64,000 nt of DNA from Emergomyces orientalis. Its lineage: Eukaryota; Ascomycota; Eurotiomycetes; Onygenales; Ajellomycetaceae. This document shows positions 35,486 through 46,622 of this stretch, in pieces. Made by a program: the position numbers and the translations under genes. Below the pieces are notes generated by a model. It searched no databases, was not told where the DNA came from, and was given only the letters and a program-made list of their open reading frames with translations. Position 1 is the stretch's first letter. Each line of letters starts with the position of its first letter. The DNA lies in NCBI GenBank assembly GCA_002110485.1, contig MOWL01000004.1, positions 682,001-746,000 on the forward strand, in the 5' to 3' direction.

Positions 35486-37810
35486 TCACCGCGCAGACAT
35501 ATTGGACCTCAATATCGACTGCAACTTCGGACCTGATGAAGTCGAAGGCGGTGGCGGCAGCATCTCATTCTTACTACCAGGGTTACTATTGCTGTTATTA
35601 TGCTTAAGTCTCTCGAGATCCACCTTCTCAAAATCCCAACTCCCCAAAAACGTCCCTGCGTCCGCGATAGCCTGGCTCAGGTCGAAATTATCCCAACCCG
35701 GCGGGTGGCCCTGGCCGTCTTGGTGCTGGCGTGTGGAGTACGTGGCGTTTGTAGAGGCGGTTAGGTTGAAGGGGAGGATTGTGGAATCTGGGTCGGGGTT
35801 ATCTGTTTCGCCGGGTTGGTGAGAGCCGTTGGTTTGGCTGTGATGGTGTTGTCTGGGTGTGGATTTGGGTGATAGAGATAGTGATTGCGTCTGGTTTCGA
35901 GGGGGCGAAAGGGATGAGGGATCGTTGGGGAGGTCTGAGTTTCGGTTTCGGTTTCGGTGTCGGGTTTGCTTTTTGTCTCCCTTCTTTCTAGCAGGTGCAT
36001 CTGCTCCTGCTTCAGATCTTCTCCCGGGCTTTATCCTTTTGACCGTGCTGAAATCAAAAGGTGTAATTGCATTGAGCATCGCTTGAGTGTTTGCGTCTTG
36101 ATCGTGGTTGCTCGTCTGACCGTTAGGGGTACTGGTATCTAATGGATGTAACGGTTCGATTTGTTCGTCATCTACAGCAGCTACCTTCGAGTCTTTCCTT
36201 TTTGGTGACGACTTTCTATCATCCCTGCCTGGTGTTGCCAGCTCGTCCTGTAAAGTCTTCTGAGCAACAGCAATAGCCGCCTGTGTCGATAACTGCTCCT
36301 CGTACCCGCCATTTTGACTCTCACGTCTCGCGGTGTTAATATGAACAGCCGACAAATGCGTGGAATAGAGAGATATAACGGGGTTTGGAAATCTCCAATG
36401 CTCCGGAATTATTTGAGCGGACGGTATAGTTTCCGACGCTGTCGCATTGTTGAAAGCCTGGTCGTGAAAGTCGTGTATTCCATTGGAAGGGGTTGGATCA
36501 AAGGGTAAAGTGTGAGAGCTATCATTGTTTCGGTTTCTTTCTTTGCATTCCGGTTGGTTTTTATTGTTATTTCCGGGTGCTTGAGAATGAGAATGTTTGT
36601 GACGTTCGACGTTGGCATTAGAGCTCGAAATTGTATCCGCGCTTGATGTTGGTTTGCCAGGATGCTGGTATTGAGACCCTGGAAAATGGTCGGTTGAAGG
36701 TACAACTCGAAGAGATTCAGAGGGTTGTGTAATGGGAAGTGATTTACAACCTTTCTTCGCATCAAGCGGAGGAATCTCTTCCATTTCCTTACTAGAATGT
36801 CCTGTAAACGCAGAAGCGGGTTTCCCAGGTTTTGGGAAGCTTGGGCGGCCACTCGGTGATTTTGAACTTTTCCTAGACGAGGATTTTTCGGGAACAAGCT
36901 CTTTGCCTGTTTTGCCTAACGACGAGCTCGACCCTCCCCCCAGTCCCTGTACGCGTCCCTGTCCATTGATGGGAGTAAAGGAAATGCAAGGAAGTGTGTA
37001 GTTCCTATTATCGTCAACCAAATCATCCGCCCGTTGCCTTTTGTTGTTCTGATGTGTTCCTTCGTCCTGCTGTGGTTTTCCAGAAGAACGCGGGCGATAA
37101 ACAGGGGTTGGACTTGAACCGATTGGACGTTCATAAGCTTGTGGGCGCAGTCTCTTTGGATCTGTCTTCAGCCAGCTACTATTGCTGTCAGTTGATATGC
37201 GATGTGATGCCGATGCGGATCGAGGGGCATGCTCAGTCGTCACTGAATTTACCCGTGCGGATACCGAACGTTGTCTTGAAAACATATTATTCGAAGGGCT
37301 TCGCCGGCTATTACTAGAGGTATCCGCTATTTCCAGTCGTTCTCTATCCCTCATGTCTGCCTTCCTTTGCAATCGGTTGGACTGGTGTTCTTGGATTGGC
37401 TCCGGGTCGAGAGAAGATTCGAACCCGCTGCCCTGACGACGAAGGTGGGGGTGCTTTGTGCGACGTTTGAGATGTTTCGATGTAGACTCTGGTATCACTC
37501 CAGGTGGTCCCGGGATGCCTCTGTTAGGTTCCCTTTCCCTTGGTGGTGCATTCTTAGTCTTTTCCCTTTTTCTCCTCCACGGATTCACCCATCCATTGTT
37601 CAGGGGTCCTTTCAAACTGGCCGATAAAATAAACAACGGCTTCCCTTCCAAGTAATCCTGGCCGAATCTTTCAATTTTTCTCCGTTTGGCAACTCGAGCA
37701 GCATCGTCCGGTCCATCATCATCGCTATCTGAAAACTCACTCAGAAGCTCTGAGCGCAGTGGGGACAGGGGTTCGAAATGCAAGGGAGAGGTGTGGCGCT
37801 TGAAAACCAT
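35486..37810 (-). CDS. Unrecognised fungal protein, 774 aa, probably nuclear and disordered
   Basis: A single exon; the first ATG gives MVFKRHTSPLHFEPLSPLRS. I do not recognise it. The N-terminal 75 residues look ordered and conserved in type: acidic SDSDDDGPDDAARVAKRRKI, then RFGQDYLEGKPLFILSASLK and GWVNPWRRKR. A long Ser/Arg/Pro/Asn-rich stretch follows, with SP sites and basic clusters. Short patches in the C-terminal third look less random: IPEHWRFPNPVISLYSTHLS, AAIAVAQKTLQDELATP, LNAITPFDFSTVKRIKPGRR and FDLSQAIADAGTFLGSWDFE. These are linear motifs spaced by disorder, suggesting a scaffold or chromatin role, but no function should be assigned. It is divergent from the Cdc11 gene. Confidence 0.75.
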   Translation of the reverse strand: MVFKRHTSPLHFEPLSPLRSELLSEFSDSDDDGPDDAARVAKRRKIERFGQDYLEGKPLFILSASLKGPLNNGWVNPWRRKREKTKNAPPREREPNRGIPGPPGVIPESTSKHLKRRTKHPHLRRQGSGFESSLDPEPIQEHQSNRLQRKADMRDRERLEIADTSSNSRRSPSNNMFSRQRSVSARVNSVTTEHAPRSASASHRISTDSNSSWLKTDPKRLRPQAYERPIGSSPTPVYRPRSSGKPQQDEGTHQNNKRQRADDLVDDNRNYTLPCISFTPINGQGRVQGLGGGSSSSLGKTGKELVPEKSSSRKSSKSPSGRPSFPKPGKPASAFTGHSSKEMEEIPPLDAKKGCKSLPITQPSESLRVVPSTDHFPGSQYQHPGKPTSSADTISSSNANVERHKHSHSQAPGNNNKNQPECKERNRNNDSSHTLPFDPTPSNGIHDFHDQAFNNATASETIPSAQIIPEHWRFPNPVISLYSTHLSAVHINTARRESQNGGYEEQLSTQAAIAVAQKTLQDELATPGRDDRKSSPKRKDSKVAAVDDEQIEPLHPLDTSTPNGQTSNHDQDANTQAMLNAITPFDFSTVKRIKPGRRSEAGADAPARKKGDKKQTRHRNRNRNSDLPNDPSSLSPPRNQTQSLSLSPKSTPRQHHHSQTNGSHQPGETDNPDPDSTILPFNLTASTNATYSTRQHQDGQGHPPGWDNFDLSQAIADAGTFLGSWDFEKVDLERLKHNNSNSNPGSKNEMLPPPPSTSSGPKLQSILRSNMSAR

Positions 37811-38957
37811 GGCCTCCACGAAGCGCTCTGGATGCTTCAACAAGGAGATGATGGGCCACGGGTGAGGAGTAGAAGGTACAACGACAGGCCGTCGAGGGCG
37901 GCATTTGCAGGTAGGTTTTATATGTTTTGCTAGCTGCTGTGGATATACTGTATGCTGGTGTGTTGAAGCCTGCTCTCGGGGAGCTGTGGCCTTGCTGGTG
38001 GCTGAGCGTCATTATATTATTGCTAGGCAAGGAGCGACAGGTGTAGGGAGGGAGGAGCTCCAAAAGTCACAGGGTCTCGTGTTCCCACTTAACGCGTTAA
38101 ACGTGACAGCTGCGGCTGGTTGCCGGGCCAACGAGGAGAGGGGATCACGTGAACTCTGCTTCGGACCGGGCTTGATATCTCTGCAATTCTTATCCTAACT
38201 AGATATCCTTCCTACATTAGGATGCAGAATGAAAAATTGCTTGTCAGTTGCAGCACTAGCAGAGAATGGGGAGCTGTATATATTCTCAGAACATACAAAT
38301 ATTGTGAAATGTGAAAATAGCATTTATCATCCCCTGCACAGCAATAGATTAGATATGACCTACAGAAATATCAGTATAAAAAATTCAAATACTGTCCCAA
38401 CTAAACACACTCATTATGACTACATACACCTTAGAGGGTTCCTCTATATATACATCCGTCAGACAGATCTTCGCACTAACTTATAAATATTAAACATAGT
38501 AGTTAACTAAAATAACTGTTCGGGGGCTGGAGGATGTGCCTGGAGTATCTGTTGTTCCGGTCCGCTGTGTTCCCGCATTTGGCAGGATGTTGTTGTTTTC
38601 TTGGCGCCGCTAGCCCCGTTTCAACCCACACCAAAAGCATCATCGATATCAAACTACGCTGTATACACCCACAATATCTACAACTTCTACAACTTCCCAT
38701 ATCTCATATCCCATACCCTCAGCTGCACCCTTGTGCGCGTTACGTTAACTATTGACAGATGCAACATTCTTAGTCTTGCGGCTCTTCACCCTCCTCATAT
38801 CTTTATTAACTTAACATTATGTTAATATATCCCCCGTCCGCAATCCCTACAATTCTTCCATCATATCAATTACTGCAACACATCTCCAATCTTCGCCCTC
38901 TTCTTCTTATTTATCTAGTCAGCTAGATATATATATACCCCAAATCAAACCCTCAAT
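37811..38957. promoter_or_regulatory. Divergent region between the 774 aa protein and Cdc11/SnaD
   Basis: 1.15 kb. It contains TCACGTGA at 38145-38152, and AT-rich sequence with TATATA-type elements at 38275-38285 and 38925-38936, the latter about 25 bp upstream of the Cdc11 ATG. No gene recognised. Confidence 0.45.
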
Positions 38958-41900
38958 ATGAGGAAACAACAGCCTTGGCTTGATGACCTGTCTGAGGACT
39001 GGATCCCCCAGTCTCGCTCCTCCAACACCTCCCTGCGCGACCTTATCTCCAACTCCTTCAGACGCTCATCGCGCGGCCAATCTGCCTCTCCACCCGCCAG
39101 TGTTTCTTCCTCGCATAATAAGCCTACTTTATCCTTCAGACATTTGCGCAAAACATCAGAGCCGTCGCGCTTATCAGAGCTCGAAAGCAATAAGAGCAAT
39201 CTCTCGTCCAATCACTCCTTCTCCATGATCAATGTTTTTGCCTCGAGTATCGGGCCAAAAGGTAAGCTGGCTCGTGCCACATGAGAAATTACCGATCGTG
39301 TAGCTTAATCAACTAATAACGCAACTATTCAGTGTCCGTACAAGTCCAATCAGATGACCATGACCCACCCGTCGAAAATTCCACCATGCATATTAGACCA
39401 CAAAGTAAACACACCAAAGGAGCAAATACACCGGAATGGAAAAAGCGCCTTGTGCGCGGTGAAGCTCCAATGGGAGAGGGAGGCGATTTGTTCGGCCCCA
39501 TGGAACTGGAGAACGTGTTCAAACCGCCGCCTCCTAATACCGAATCAAAAGCGCAATCAACCCTTTTTGCCTCCGTACAGACACAGGCCGATCAGCCATG
39601 GTCACTGCCACCGCCCTCGAGTTCCTTGAGAGACAAGCGGTCAGAGGATTTTCCGAACCGTTTGGAAGACGCCCGGAGCGGAAGTGAAAATTCTGCCGGT
39701 GAACATCACGAGGAGAGCGTGGAGAGATATAGTACATCTTTGGATAACGCGAAATGCTTGTTGGGCGATGACAATCCTGGGGGTGAGAGTGTTAGCTTTG
39801 ATCCCAGGTCACGGACTGTGAGTGGGAGGGAAGAACTCCGCAACGAGGAAATTACTCCGATTCTATTCTCCAAAGATGACAATAACACCGTCGGCGAATA
39901 CACGAATCGGGAAATTTTGGAGTCGATTCTTGAGCAAGCAAGAAATCCAAACCTGAAAGAACCATGCTCCGATTCTCGCAGACGAAATTCAGTTGCCAGC
40001 GATGACTATAGCTATCTCAGTCGTCGAGAAGATCAAGTATTCACAGGAGGAGCTGAGGATTCTGCCGAAATGACTAGCCAATCCTTGCCTGAAGACTTAT
40101 CTGTTGGTACTATGGATTTCGGCTCCACCGGTGGTGGCTTTGTGAGCATACGTCGTGGTGGTTACTCCAACGATGGTTCCTTTCGCCGCCGCCAACTATC
40201 ACCAGCATCTCTCCTCCTCTCACCTCTCCATTCTTCGTCTTTCCTATCAAGCTCAAAAATTAGAAGCTCTCCGCCGATTGATAGGCGAAAGGGAGTATTC
40301 AGATTGCAGCAGCAAGATCCTTCCCCCCAACAACTCCTTACACCCCACCGTGCACGTCGCGAAACAAATGACTCCAGACCAAGGTCATCTGGTAGCCCTC
40401 TGAAGTTATTCGGGGAGTACGACACCTTTACTAGCAACAAGCTACTACGAAGAATGAGTCAATTTGAAGAGACTTTTAATAATGTCCCGGATGATGCGCC
40501 TCCATCACCCACAGAAAACCGTCAGAAGGGGGGAAGCCGGAGTCGACCGACTTCGCGACGTCGTCCCAACCAATCAACAAATACGTCATCCTCTCAAAGT
40601 GACCGCGACACGCCCACCAGGTCGTCCCGCGGGGAGAATCGGAATCGGACCAGTTCAAAGGACCGCTCGGGTTCAAACATCCCCAGTTCATCAGAGCAAC
40701 GAACGGAGGGTCTCAGTCTGCTCCCTGCCCCTTCCCTAATCATTACGAACGAATATGGGAAGGGGCCGTCGGATCTTTCGCGTCAAGGAAAAGAGGCTGG
40801 AAAGCAAAGCCAACCTCAACCAGCAATACAACAACAGCAAGATCCATTCTGCCCCTCTCAGGCTAATAATGGGTTCCCATCTCCAACCCCCAGTAAAAAA
40901 ATGAGTGCCAATGCCAATGATCCAGCAATGCTAAACGAAAATTGCGAATCAAATCCGTTTCGACAAAGCGAAACGAAGAGGGTTTTGAACAGCCCGATGA
41001 AAGACCCGTGTCGAAAACGGAGGAAGACACTACAAAATATCGACCCCAATAATCAGATTTTGGCGTCATCTCTTCTTGAATCTACTCAATATTCTACCAG
41101 CTTTAACAATCAAAACAACCAAAATGATGGTCCGCCGCAAGCTGGAACCAATGGCGAACGAGCCAACGGCAATTTGCAACTCCCACCACGCCCCCGAACG
41201 CCAACTCCCTCTCAGAAAAGGCCTCATCAGGTTGGAAAACAAGAAATAAACCAACCTAAACATGGAAATAAACCAACAGCTTCCCTCAATGTCGTCCAAA
41301 ATGAACAGCATAAACCCGAACAAAAGCTCTCCTTTATCGCAAGCCCAAGTCATGTCTTCGACGACAGTCGAAAAGGTTCAATTACCACACAAGATTTTTT
41401 GAACGAGGCCACCAAAATCATGGACATAATACGGGCCAGGGGAGGCGGCACTCATAGCCATGGTTTGTCGAGTGTTGAAGAGACTGAACGTTTGAGTGAG
41501 CCAGCAAGTGATGCAGAATACTCCTATGACGAGGAGCAAGAGGATTCGACGCAGGAAGAGTTTTCGAGGCCGCCCAGTCGCGAAGGGGTTGTTGATCTTC
41601 GCAAAGTAAGAGAACAACCACGTAAACAGCATCCGCGGATAGTGAGTCATTTGAAGAAGTTTGAGGATGAAGATGATTTTGAGCTTTATATGGGTGGCTC
41701 GGTCATGTCTTTGCGTCTCGATCGGGAGCGGAATGTGGCTACATATGCCATTCATAAGCAGGAAGGAAATGAGGAAGAGAATGGTGATACTGTTCAGAGC
41801 AGCCCAAAGAACATACGCATACGAGGACGGTCTACCTCAGGGAAAGGGGGAACAAGCTCATCATCGAATCGTCATGACGGTGCGGATTCCCAGCGGGAAA

Positions 41901-44900
41901 TATCATCGCAGAGGTCGACTGGAAACTCATTACCTACAGCATCTTCCCGAGGCTCTTCGAGCGGATCGGGGGCAAAGGGGATTATATCTTCGGATATGAT
42001 AGCCCACTTAATTCCCGAGCAGGTAGGTGCGATGACGTATGATCGCTCTGCGCATACCTGGGTGAAGGGGGGAGATGCGATGGTACATGCAGAAGAGAAG
42101 CCCGCGTTGCTGTCGAAGGCGGCGGAAGCCGACATCATCATCAGTGAAGAAGACCCGTTCAAAGATATTCCAGACCTTAGTGTTGATGAACTGCAAGAAC
42201 TTATGGCTGCGCAGACGTTTTCTTCGCCGGCTACGGCGAAGGGGAAATGGTGTTCCATGACCGCTGCTTTTGGTGAGCGGGGAGGCGATGGTCAGAAAGA
42301 GCGGCAGGAGCAGCAGCATGAGGAGGAGGAACAGCGCCAGCAGATTCCTCATTTCCGACCAAATACCCGAGACGGTGCACGATTTGAGACGAGTTCTGTG
42401 CAATCGAAATCTACGCGGTTTACGTCGAGCTGTCCCAAGCCTGAAACTAGGGCTACGTCTTGGGGGAGTGAGGAGTTAGCTGGGATGCCTGCGCCAGGTC
42501 AGCTTGCTGGGGTTAATGATTTGGGAAGTTGCTTAAAGCGTGGTGGTGGTCAGGTTCCCAGCCACGAAAAGCGTGGCCGGGTAGCTACGATCTCGTTCTC
42601 GTCCCCGCTTGTATCTCACGTAGCGTACCGGGAAGACTCGCTTAGCCCTGTCGACTTGCTACATCGGCCGTTGCCATCCTCTCTACAACATGACCACTTC
42701 GGATCCAATCACGTCAGGGATTCGCAAAGCCATTCGAGTACCCTGCCGCGCCAATACAACCAAAGCTCACCGTTCAGGATTTCTTCCCGCCAGAACAGCT
42801 CATTCGATAGCCGGACCTTCAGGGGAAGGCCTATCTCCCGTATTGATGAGCAAACGGAAGATTCAGCCAATGATGACCCTCTAACACAGAATCATGAACT
42901 CTCCGTTATCCAGCTCCTGGGGCATGAGAATCGCTCGATGATTTTACCAGGTAATCTGAACATGGATACCAGTTACAGCTTCCAGCTTGCTCCGCTGTCG
43001 GATTTTACGCTTCATCAAATTGATGAATCCATGCGGCTTGATGTTAGCTATGTGGCTGAACGAACTCACCCAGCCTCTCTCAGGCAGGTGCATGGGACTT
43101 TTACTCTGGCAACTGAAGATTTGATCAAACACATCACCGACACGGAGCCATACGAACCATACTGGGAACATCTACGACGACTGACTCTTCGCGGGAAGGG
43201 TCTGATAACGCTACACCGACTGAATGATTTCTGCTCGCGACTCGAAGAGCTCGATGCATCGGACAATAACGTTGGGCAGGTTAGCGGTGTCCCCTCAAGC
43301 ATTCGCACGCTGAAAATCCCACGGAACTGCCTGTCCAACTTGACATCATGGGGCCATCTGTCTAATCTTCAGTATTTGGATGTGTCGGGGAACAAGCTGG
43401 AGGATCTCGATGCGTTTTCCGGGCTTGTTCATCTGAGGAGTTTGAAGGCTGATGGGAATCGAATTCGGAATATTCGTGGTATTATGGGGTTGAATGGGTT
43501 GTTGACGTTGAAAATGAGAGAGAATTTGGTTGATGAGGTTGATTTTGGGGAGGCGGAGCTGTAAGTTTGATCTCTTTTGAAATTGTAGTAGAGGGATATA
43601 GTTTGCTAACGAAAGTATCAAACTTAAGGACTCGGTTGATAAACCTGGACCTGCGTGATAATCGGCTCACGGGTGTGCGCAACATTGGATTCATCAAGAC
43701 TATCGAAAAGCTGGACCTTCGAGGCAATCGTATTCGGCACTTTGAATCAATGGAAGTCCTTCATTGCCTGCACTCACTTACCCTATCGAACAATTGCATA
43801 GAGAAACTAGATATCGGGAAATTTCCCAATCTCCACCTCCTCTATGCTGATAGGAACCATCTCTCCACGATCACCGGTCTTGACCAGTGTCATTATCTCG
43901 ATAGCTTATCCCTTCGGGAACAAACGCTGCCACCTTCTCAACGGTCCGACATTGACCAGCTTCCCCTCGTCCACTTCGACCTTGGTGCAGCCGCTTCCCT
44001 CCGGAAACTATACCTATCATCCAACCTCCTCTCACCGGACCTCCTCGCCCCATCAACTGGAGTCCCCAGCCTACAATACCTCGACATCGCCTCATGCGCC
44101 CTGGCAAACCTCTCCAGCGAATTTGGCAGAAGTTTCCCAAACCTGCGAGTCTTGAATCTTAACTTCAACGCGCTCTCCGATATATCCGGGTTACACGGGC
44201 TGACACGACTAAGTCGCGTTTCGTTAGTTGGGAACCGCATTGCGCGGCTCAGGAAGCTCTGTCAGGTTTTGAGATCTGTTGGTGGCCGCTGTGGAGCGCT
44301 AGGTGATGTAGATTTGAGAGGGAATCCGATTACGGTAGGGTTTTATCCGGCGCCTGTTACGGGGAGTGGGAGGGTGTGGAGGGATGAGAACGGTGGGCTT
44401 GTTGGGGGTGGGAAGATGGGGAGGCGGAGGTATAAACATAGGCATGGGCAGGGGCAAGGGCAGGGGGAGAGGCAACTGCAGGTTCGGGGAAGGGATGATG
44501 AGGATGGAGATGCCAGAGATGAGGATGATGCGGGTTTCCCGACTCTAGGCGGTTGTACAGATATCGCGCGGAAGGGGCTTGGCGACGAGGTTCATGATTG
44601 GGATGAAGCTGACGCCGAAGCTGACGCTGAGGTTGAGATTGAGATCGATGACCATTACACGGTGCCTCCAACAAACGTCATTGCGGATCGCAAGTATGTT
44701 GTGCACCTTGATGAGGCAACGAGGCTGCGGAGAAGGGTTGTAGAGCTTATGGTGCAGGCGGCGGCGGCGGGGAGGTTGAGGGTGTTGAATGGGCTTCCTG
44801 TTGTGAATGGTTTTGCTGGGGGCAGTGTGGGTGATGTCGGGGATGAGGAGGGCAGTGGCGGTAGTGGTGGTGAGAAGGGGAGGAGTGGGTATGTAAGGAA

Positions 44901-44976
44901 AGATGAGGTGTGGAAGAGGTTGGAGGAGTTGGGCGTTTTGAAGAAAAAGAAGAGGGCGGTTGGGGTGGATGGTTAA
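38958..44976 (+). CDS. CDC11: Septation initiation network scaffold, Cdc11 / Nud1 / SnaD (centriolin-type LRR protein)
   Basis: Three exons, 38958-39261, 39333-43560 and 43629-44976, give 1959 aa. Near residues 133-165 is the family signature TPEWKKRLVRGEAPMGEGGD followed by LFGPMELENVFKPP. A disordered Ser/Arg/Pro-rich region of about 1200 residues follows, with many SP/TP sites and Gln/Glu-rich patches. Leucine-rich repeats begin at about residue 1380 (LRRLTLRGKGLITLHRLNDF) and run across the second intron (AEL/TRLINLDLRDN) to about residue 1765. After the repeats come a Gly/Arg/Asp-rich segment and a helical C-terminus ending KKKRAVGVDG. Orthologues sit at the spindle pole body and recruit Sid4 partners, Spg1 and Cdc7 to trigger septation. 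Single copy, divergent from its left neighbour. Confidence 0.92.
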
Positions 44977-45644
44977 GGGGTTTTTGATTTCGCTTGAGGT
45001 TTCTGTTTTTCTTCTTCGGCTTCGCTGGGATTACTGGGCGAGATTTGCATAACGTTCATACCTACGCCCCATCAGGCACGGCATGCGGATAAAACGGAGT
45101 TTTAGGATAGTTTTTGTTTTGATATCTATGGTGTTTTGAGATTGGCGCAGGGACCTTTCTTTTGGGGGGTTGCTTTTCCCTTCATGGGAGTTTTTCTGTT
45201 TACACTGTTGTGTTGCATGTAGCGTGGTTTGGGCTCGGTTTCTGGCCGTTCTTCTTCTTTTTTCTTCTGGTTTTAGAATACATTTCTGTGGAATGCTATG
45301 AGGCAGGCCTGTTCTTATGGGCTTTGCTGATAGATATTTATTTGACTGCTATTCTCTCGATACGCCATGCAAATATATATATCTACATGTAGACATATAT
45401 ATATATTCTTGCTCTCAGATAAGCTGGAGCCAGTTGGCGCAATCAACGCCAGCGAGAAAAACAATACACGGTTCGCATAATAAATGGTTGGCTAACTAGT
45501 CTCGATGACTTATTTCAATTCAAGCTCATAGAAAAGAATTGAAAAAATGATGTGCAGCGATGGATAAACCAGATTAGAATATTTCCCCCAAAAGGATGGA
45601 TAAGTAATAGGACCCCTGACGGGTTCTGAGTCATCAAGTATACT
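44977..45644. other. 3' flank of Cdc11 up to the tRNA gene
   Basis: 668 bp, T-rich after the stop (44990-45270), with a TA-rich microsatellite-like patch at 45370-45410 (ATATATAT runs). No gene seen other than the tRNA that follows. Confidence 0.45.
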
Positions 45645-45742
45645 GGTCCTGTGGTCTAGTGGTATGATTCTCGCTTTGGGTTTGATTTTGATAACGATGC
45701 CTAATCTGCGAGAGGCCCCGCGTTCGAACCGCGGCAGGACCC
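45645..45742 (+). tRNA. tRNA-Pro (anticodon UGG) with a 26-nt intron
   Basis: The acceptor stem GGTCCTG at 45645-45651 pairs fully with CAGGACC at 45735-45741, with discriminator C at 45742. The D-arm is TGGTCTAGTGGTATGA. The anticodon stem CTCGC/GCGAG flanks the loop TTTGGG..T, giving anticodon TGG. The intron is 45681-45706, directly after position 37, the canonical site for nuclear pre-tRNA splicing. The T-arm is CCGCG-TTCGAAC-CGCGG. The B-box GTTCGAACC is intact, and a T5 polymerase III terminator follows at about 45746. Mature length is 72 nt before CCA. Confidence 0.95.
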
Positions 45743-46622
45743 TTCTTTTTGAGAAAGAAAATATATATTTCTCTTTGCTTTTTTATATTTATACTTATTT
45801 TTATGCTCTGTCCCATTATGCCACTTTTACTTTCTTCGCAGACCTGCCTGGTACCTAGGTCTCTTGACCTGACCTAAAGAACCATAAATGGGCGCGCTAT
45901 CGCTATGAGATGAGGATGGATACTAATCGCATCTCTGAACGTTTTAAACATTCCTTTCTACTAAGAACAATGATAGAAAAGTAGTTGCATTTTACTACTC
46001 CCTGCAAAGTTCTCGGGGCAAGGCAGATCTGGCCCTGTCGTCTCACGAGTACTTGGTTCAATAACTACACGCCTGGCTGGTGGTAATATGACGAGCCGGT
46101 CCAGCTCGAAAGGCGGCGTGTTAAAGTTCAATGCTGGGGCGCTTTTGGGTATCGCGAGCAGTGTGCTTGTCGCTCTGTGTGCTGCTTACCCCAGGGTTTC
46201 TTTAATAAGATGTTCTCTTTGAGGACGGGGGGTGAGGAGGGGGGGTGGAGGAGGAGGTTATTGCTAGGGTCACAAATCCGAACGCTGGCTCTTCGCGTTT
46301 TGTTGTTGGTAGTGAGGTTGCTATGCTTGATTTTGTAATGGTATTTATACATTAATTTTTTTTAATTTCTTTTGCTTCTTCCTCCCCGTTTTCGTGATAC
46401 GTAAGTGCTGCTTTTGCTGATATATTGCAGCTGCACAATGTTCTTGACATCCCCGCCCCGGAAGTTGTAGCGTGGAGCTCGCTATTGTCGTCGTCGTCGT
46501 CGTTCGTCGCCGTTTGTCGTCTTCGGTATGGTCTACTACAACTAACTAACCCTGTGGGGGCTGAGTGTATGCTCATGAAGAGGGTATAAGGTCGACGGCT
46601 AAGCGATGTCTGGGAAGAATGT
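45743..46622. other. Intergenic region after tRNA-Pro
   Basis: 880 bp with no recognised gene. It has a (GTC)n-like patch at 46486-46503 and G-rich sequence at 46224-46260. Confidence 0.4.

Noticed and set aside
35761..36142. Pro/Thr-rich frames opposite and beside the 774 aa protein
   Set aside because: They are alternative readings of low-complexity codons in the main gene.
37410..37445. A tRNA-like B-box (GATTCGAACCCGCTG)
   Set aside because: It lies within the coding exon of the 774 aa protein. No acceptor-stem partner or A-box is found at the right distance.
43346..44674. Several minus-strand frames of about 90-105 codons across the LRR region of Cdc11
   Set aside because: They are antisense shadows of repetitive leucine-rich coding sequence and have no independent support.
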